A stretch of 6,174 nucleotides of DNA, from contig JAUNOJ010000106.1 of assembly GCA_030531135.1 (NCBI GenBank), positions 1 through 6,174 on the forward strand, given 5' to 3'. The translations under genes were made by a program, and so were the position numbers. The notes below the pieces were generated by a model. It made no database searches. It was not told the origin of the DNA and saw only the letters and a list, made by a program, of their open reading frames with translations. This DNA is from Sutterellaceae bacterium (GTDB taxonomy: Bacteria > Pseudomonadota > Gammaproteobacteria > Burkholderiales > Burkholderiaceae_F). Shown here piece after piece: positions 5,921-6,174 of this stretch (the stretch's first letter is position 1; every line of letters begins with the position of its first letter).

Positions 5921-5950
5921 TTTTCTTTTTCTCAAAATTTAGTGTGGTTG

Positions 5951-5973
5951 GACACTTGAAAGTTTGAAGTGTC
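5951..5973. other. Imperfect palindrome in the leader of the Tim44-like gene
   Basis: GACACTT (5951-5957) and AAGTGTC (5967-5973) form perfect 7-base arms; inside them a G-G mismatch is followed by three more pairs (AAA/TTT) around a central base. It is 31 bases upstream of the ATG. It could be a leader hairpin or an operator. Confidence 0.45.
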
Positions 5974-5976
5974 GTC

Positions 5977-5998
5977 AAAGCTCTTCGGGGCTTTTCTC
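5977..5998 (+). terminator. UUCG-capped hairpin with terminator-like plus-strand tail
   Basis: AAAGCTC (5977-5983), TTCG loop (5984-5987), GGGCTTT (5988-5994): a 7-bp stem with one G-T pair and a very stable tetraloop, followed on the plus strand by TCTCTT. No plus-strand gene runs into it, so if it acts as a terminator it would end an unseen antisense transcript. On the minus strand it would be the first hairpin of the Tim44-like leader, with no T-run after it. Confidence 0.35.
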
Positions 5999-6019
5999 TT
6001 CCCTCAAGACTGACTCTTA

Positions 6020-6025
6020 ATTGTA
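6020..6025 (-). promoter_or_regulatory. Candidate -10 element for the Tim44-like gene
   Basis: TACAAT on the minus strand (5 of 6 to TATAAT) between the upstream gene's terminator and the start codon. The only -35-like word, TTGTCA, is 23 bases away, too far for a standard promoter. A start near 6013 would give a leader of about 90 bases containing both hairpins. Confidence 0.3.
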
Positions 6026-6083
6026 CGGATCCGCGTGTTTTTTCACTATGACAAAAAACCACAACTTTGTATGGAGTTTTTAC

Positions 6084-6122
6084 AAAAAAGAGCGCTCTCG
6101 AAATCTGTCCGAGGCGCTCTTT
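6084..6122 (-). terminator. Intrinsic terminator of the gene entering from the right (probable ubiE)
   Basis: On the minus strand AAAGAGCGC (6122-6114) pairs with GCGCTCTTT (6095-6087), extended inward by CTCG/CGAG with one bulged base, then T's to 6084. It starts 28 bases after the TAA at 6153-6151. Confidence 0.85.
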
Positions 6123-6150
6123 GGCATTTGCAACCGTACGACCGTCAAAC

Positions 6151-6174
6151 TTACGGCTTCACGCCGATATGCAA
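6151..6174 (-). CDS. ubiE: Last seven codons of a minus-strand gene, probably ubiE (ubiquinone/menaquinone methyltransferase)
   Basis: Reading leftward from the window edge, the frame gives LHIGVKP and a TAA stop, 28 bases before a strong terminator of the same strand. The end fits the C-terminus of UbiE homologues, which close with a pattern like VALHxGxK, and the next gene is a Tim44-like protein, a neighbour of ubiE that I recall from betaproteobacteria. UbiE is the C-methyltransferase of ubiquinone and menaquinone synthesis. Seven residues are too few to be certain, so the name is an inference from the motif and context. Confidence 0.5.
   Translation of the reverse strand: MHIGVKP

Noticed and set aside
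5921..5935. TTG start adding five residues to the Tim44-like protein
   Set aside because: It adds only charged residues before a normal MKKLL signal peptide, and an ATG is available at 5920.
4823..5959. Plus-strand open frame of 378 codons
   Set aside because: It lies antisense over the whole Tim44-like gene, runs through its terminator, is rich in His, Arg, Gln and Gly as expected of a shadow frame, and has no ribosome binding site.

Overview
The window looks like chromosomal DNA of a Gram-negative bacterium, most likely a betaproteobacterium and perhaps a Sutterellaceae-type gut member of the Burkholderiales. The evidence is a lipoprotein with an LAGC lipobox, classic signal peptides, and a Tim44-like membrane protein whose mature N-terminus begins with the AARRLGGGxSFG motif seen in betaproteobacterial homologues. 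It follows the last codons of what looks like ubiE, an arrangement I recall from that class. The organism assignment is inference.

Layout. The 3' end of a yjiG-like membrane protein gene runs rightward (1-306) and ends in a strong intrinsic terminator. Everything else is on the minus strand. Reading in the direction of transcription, from right to left: the last seven sense codons and stop of a probable ubiE (6174-6151) with its terminator; a leader with two hairpins and a Tim44-like protein gene (5920-4931) with a bidirectional terminator; a 429-base gap with promoter-like and hairpin signals; a sodium:solute symporter gene (4501-3047) with its terminator; then two tandem paralogous genes for SH3b-SH3b-NlpC/P60 cell-wall hydrolase-like proteins (2888-1722, here called B, and 1544-375, here called A).

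The tandem pair is the most interesting part. A keeps the NlpC/P60 catalytic Cys (DCSG) and has an ordinary cleavable signal peptide. B has Gly in place of that Cys (DGSG) but keeps both active-site histidines and an intact 388-codon frame, and it has gained or kept a lipobox. The pair therefore looks like one soluble periplasmic enzyme plus one membrane-anchored, probably inactive pseudoenzyme. Both genes have their own terminator-bounded upstream region carrying the same element: a run of six 11-bp units with a YTGT core in helical phase (five of six cores kept in A), whose first unit overlaps a perfect DnaA-box sequence TTATCCACA. The element ends only 18 to 28 bp before the start codon. 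This suggests that gene and control region were duplicated together and that the binding array has been kept under selection.

The other genes are ordinary housekeeping or transport genes. Each seems to be its own transcription unit, since every minus-strand gene except A ends in a recognisable minus-strand terminator.
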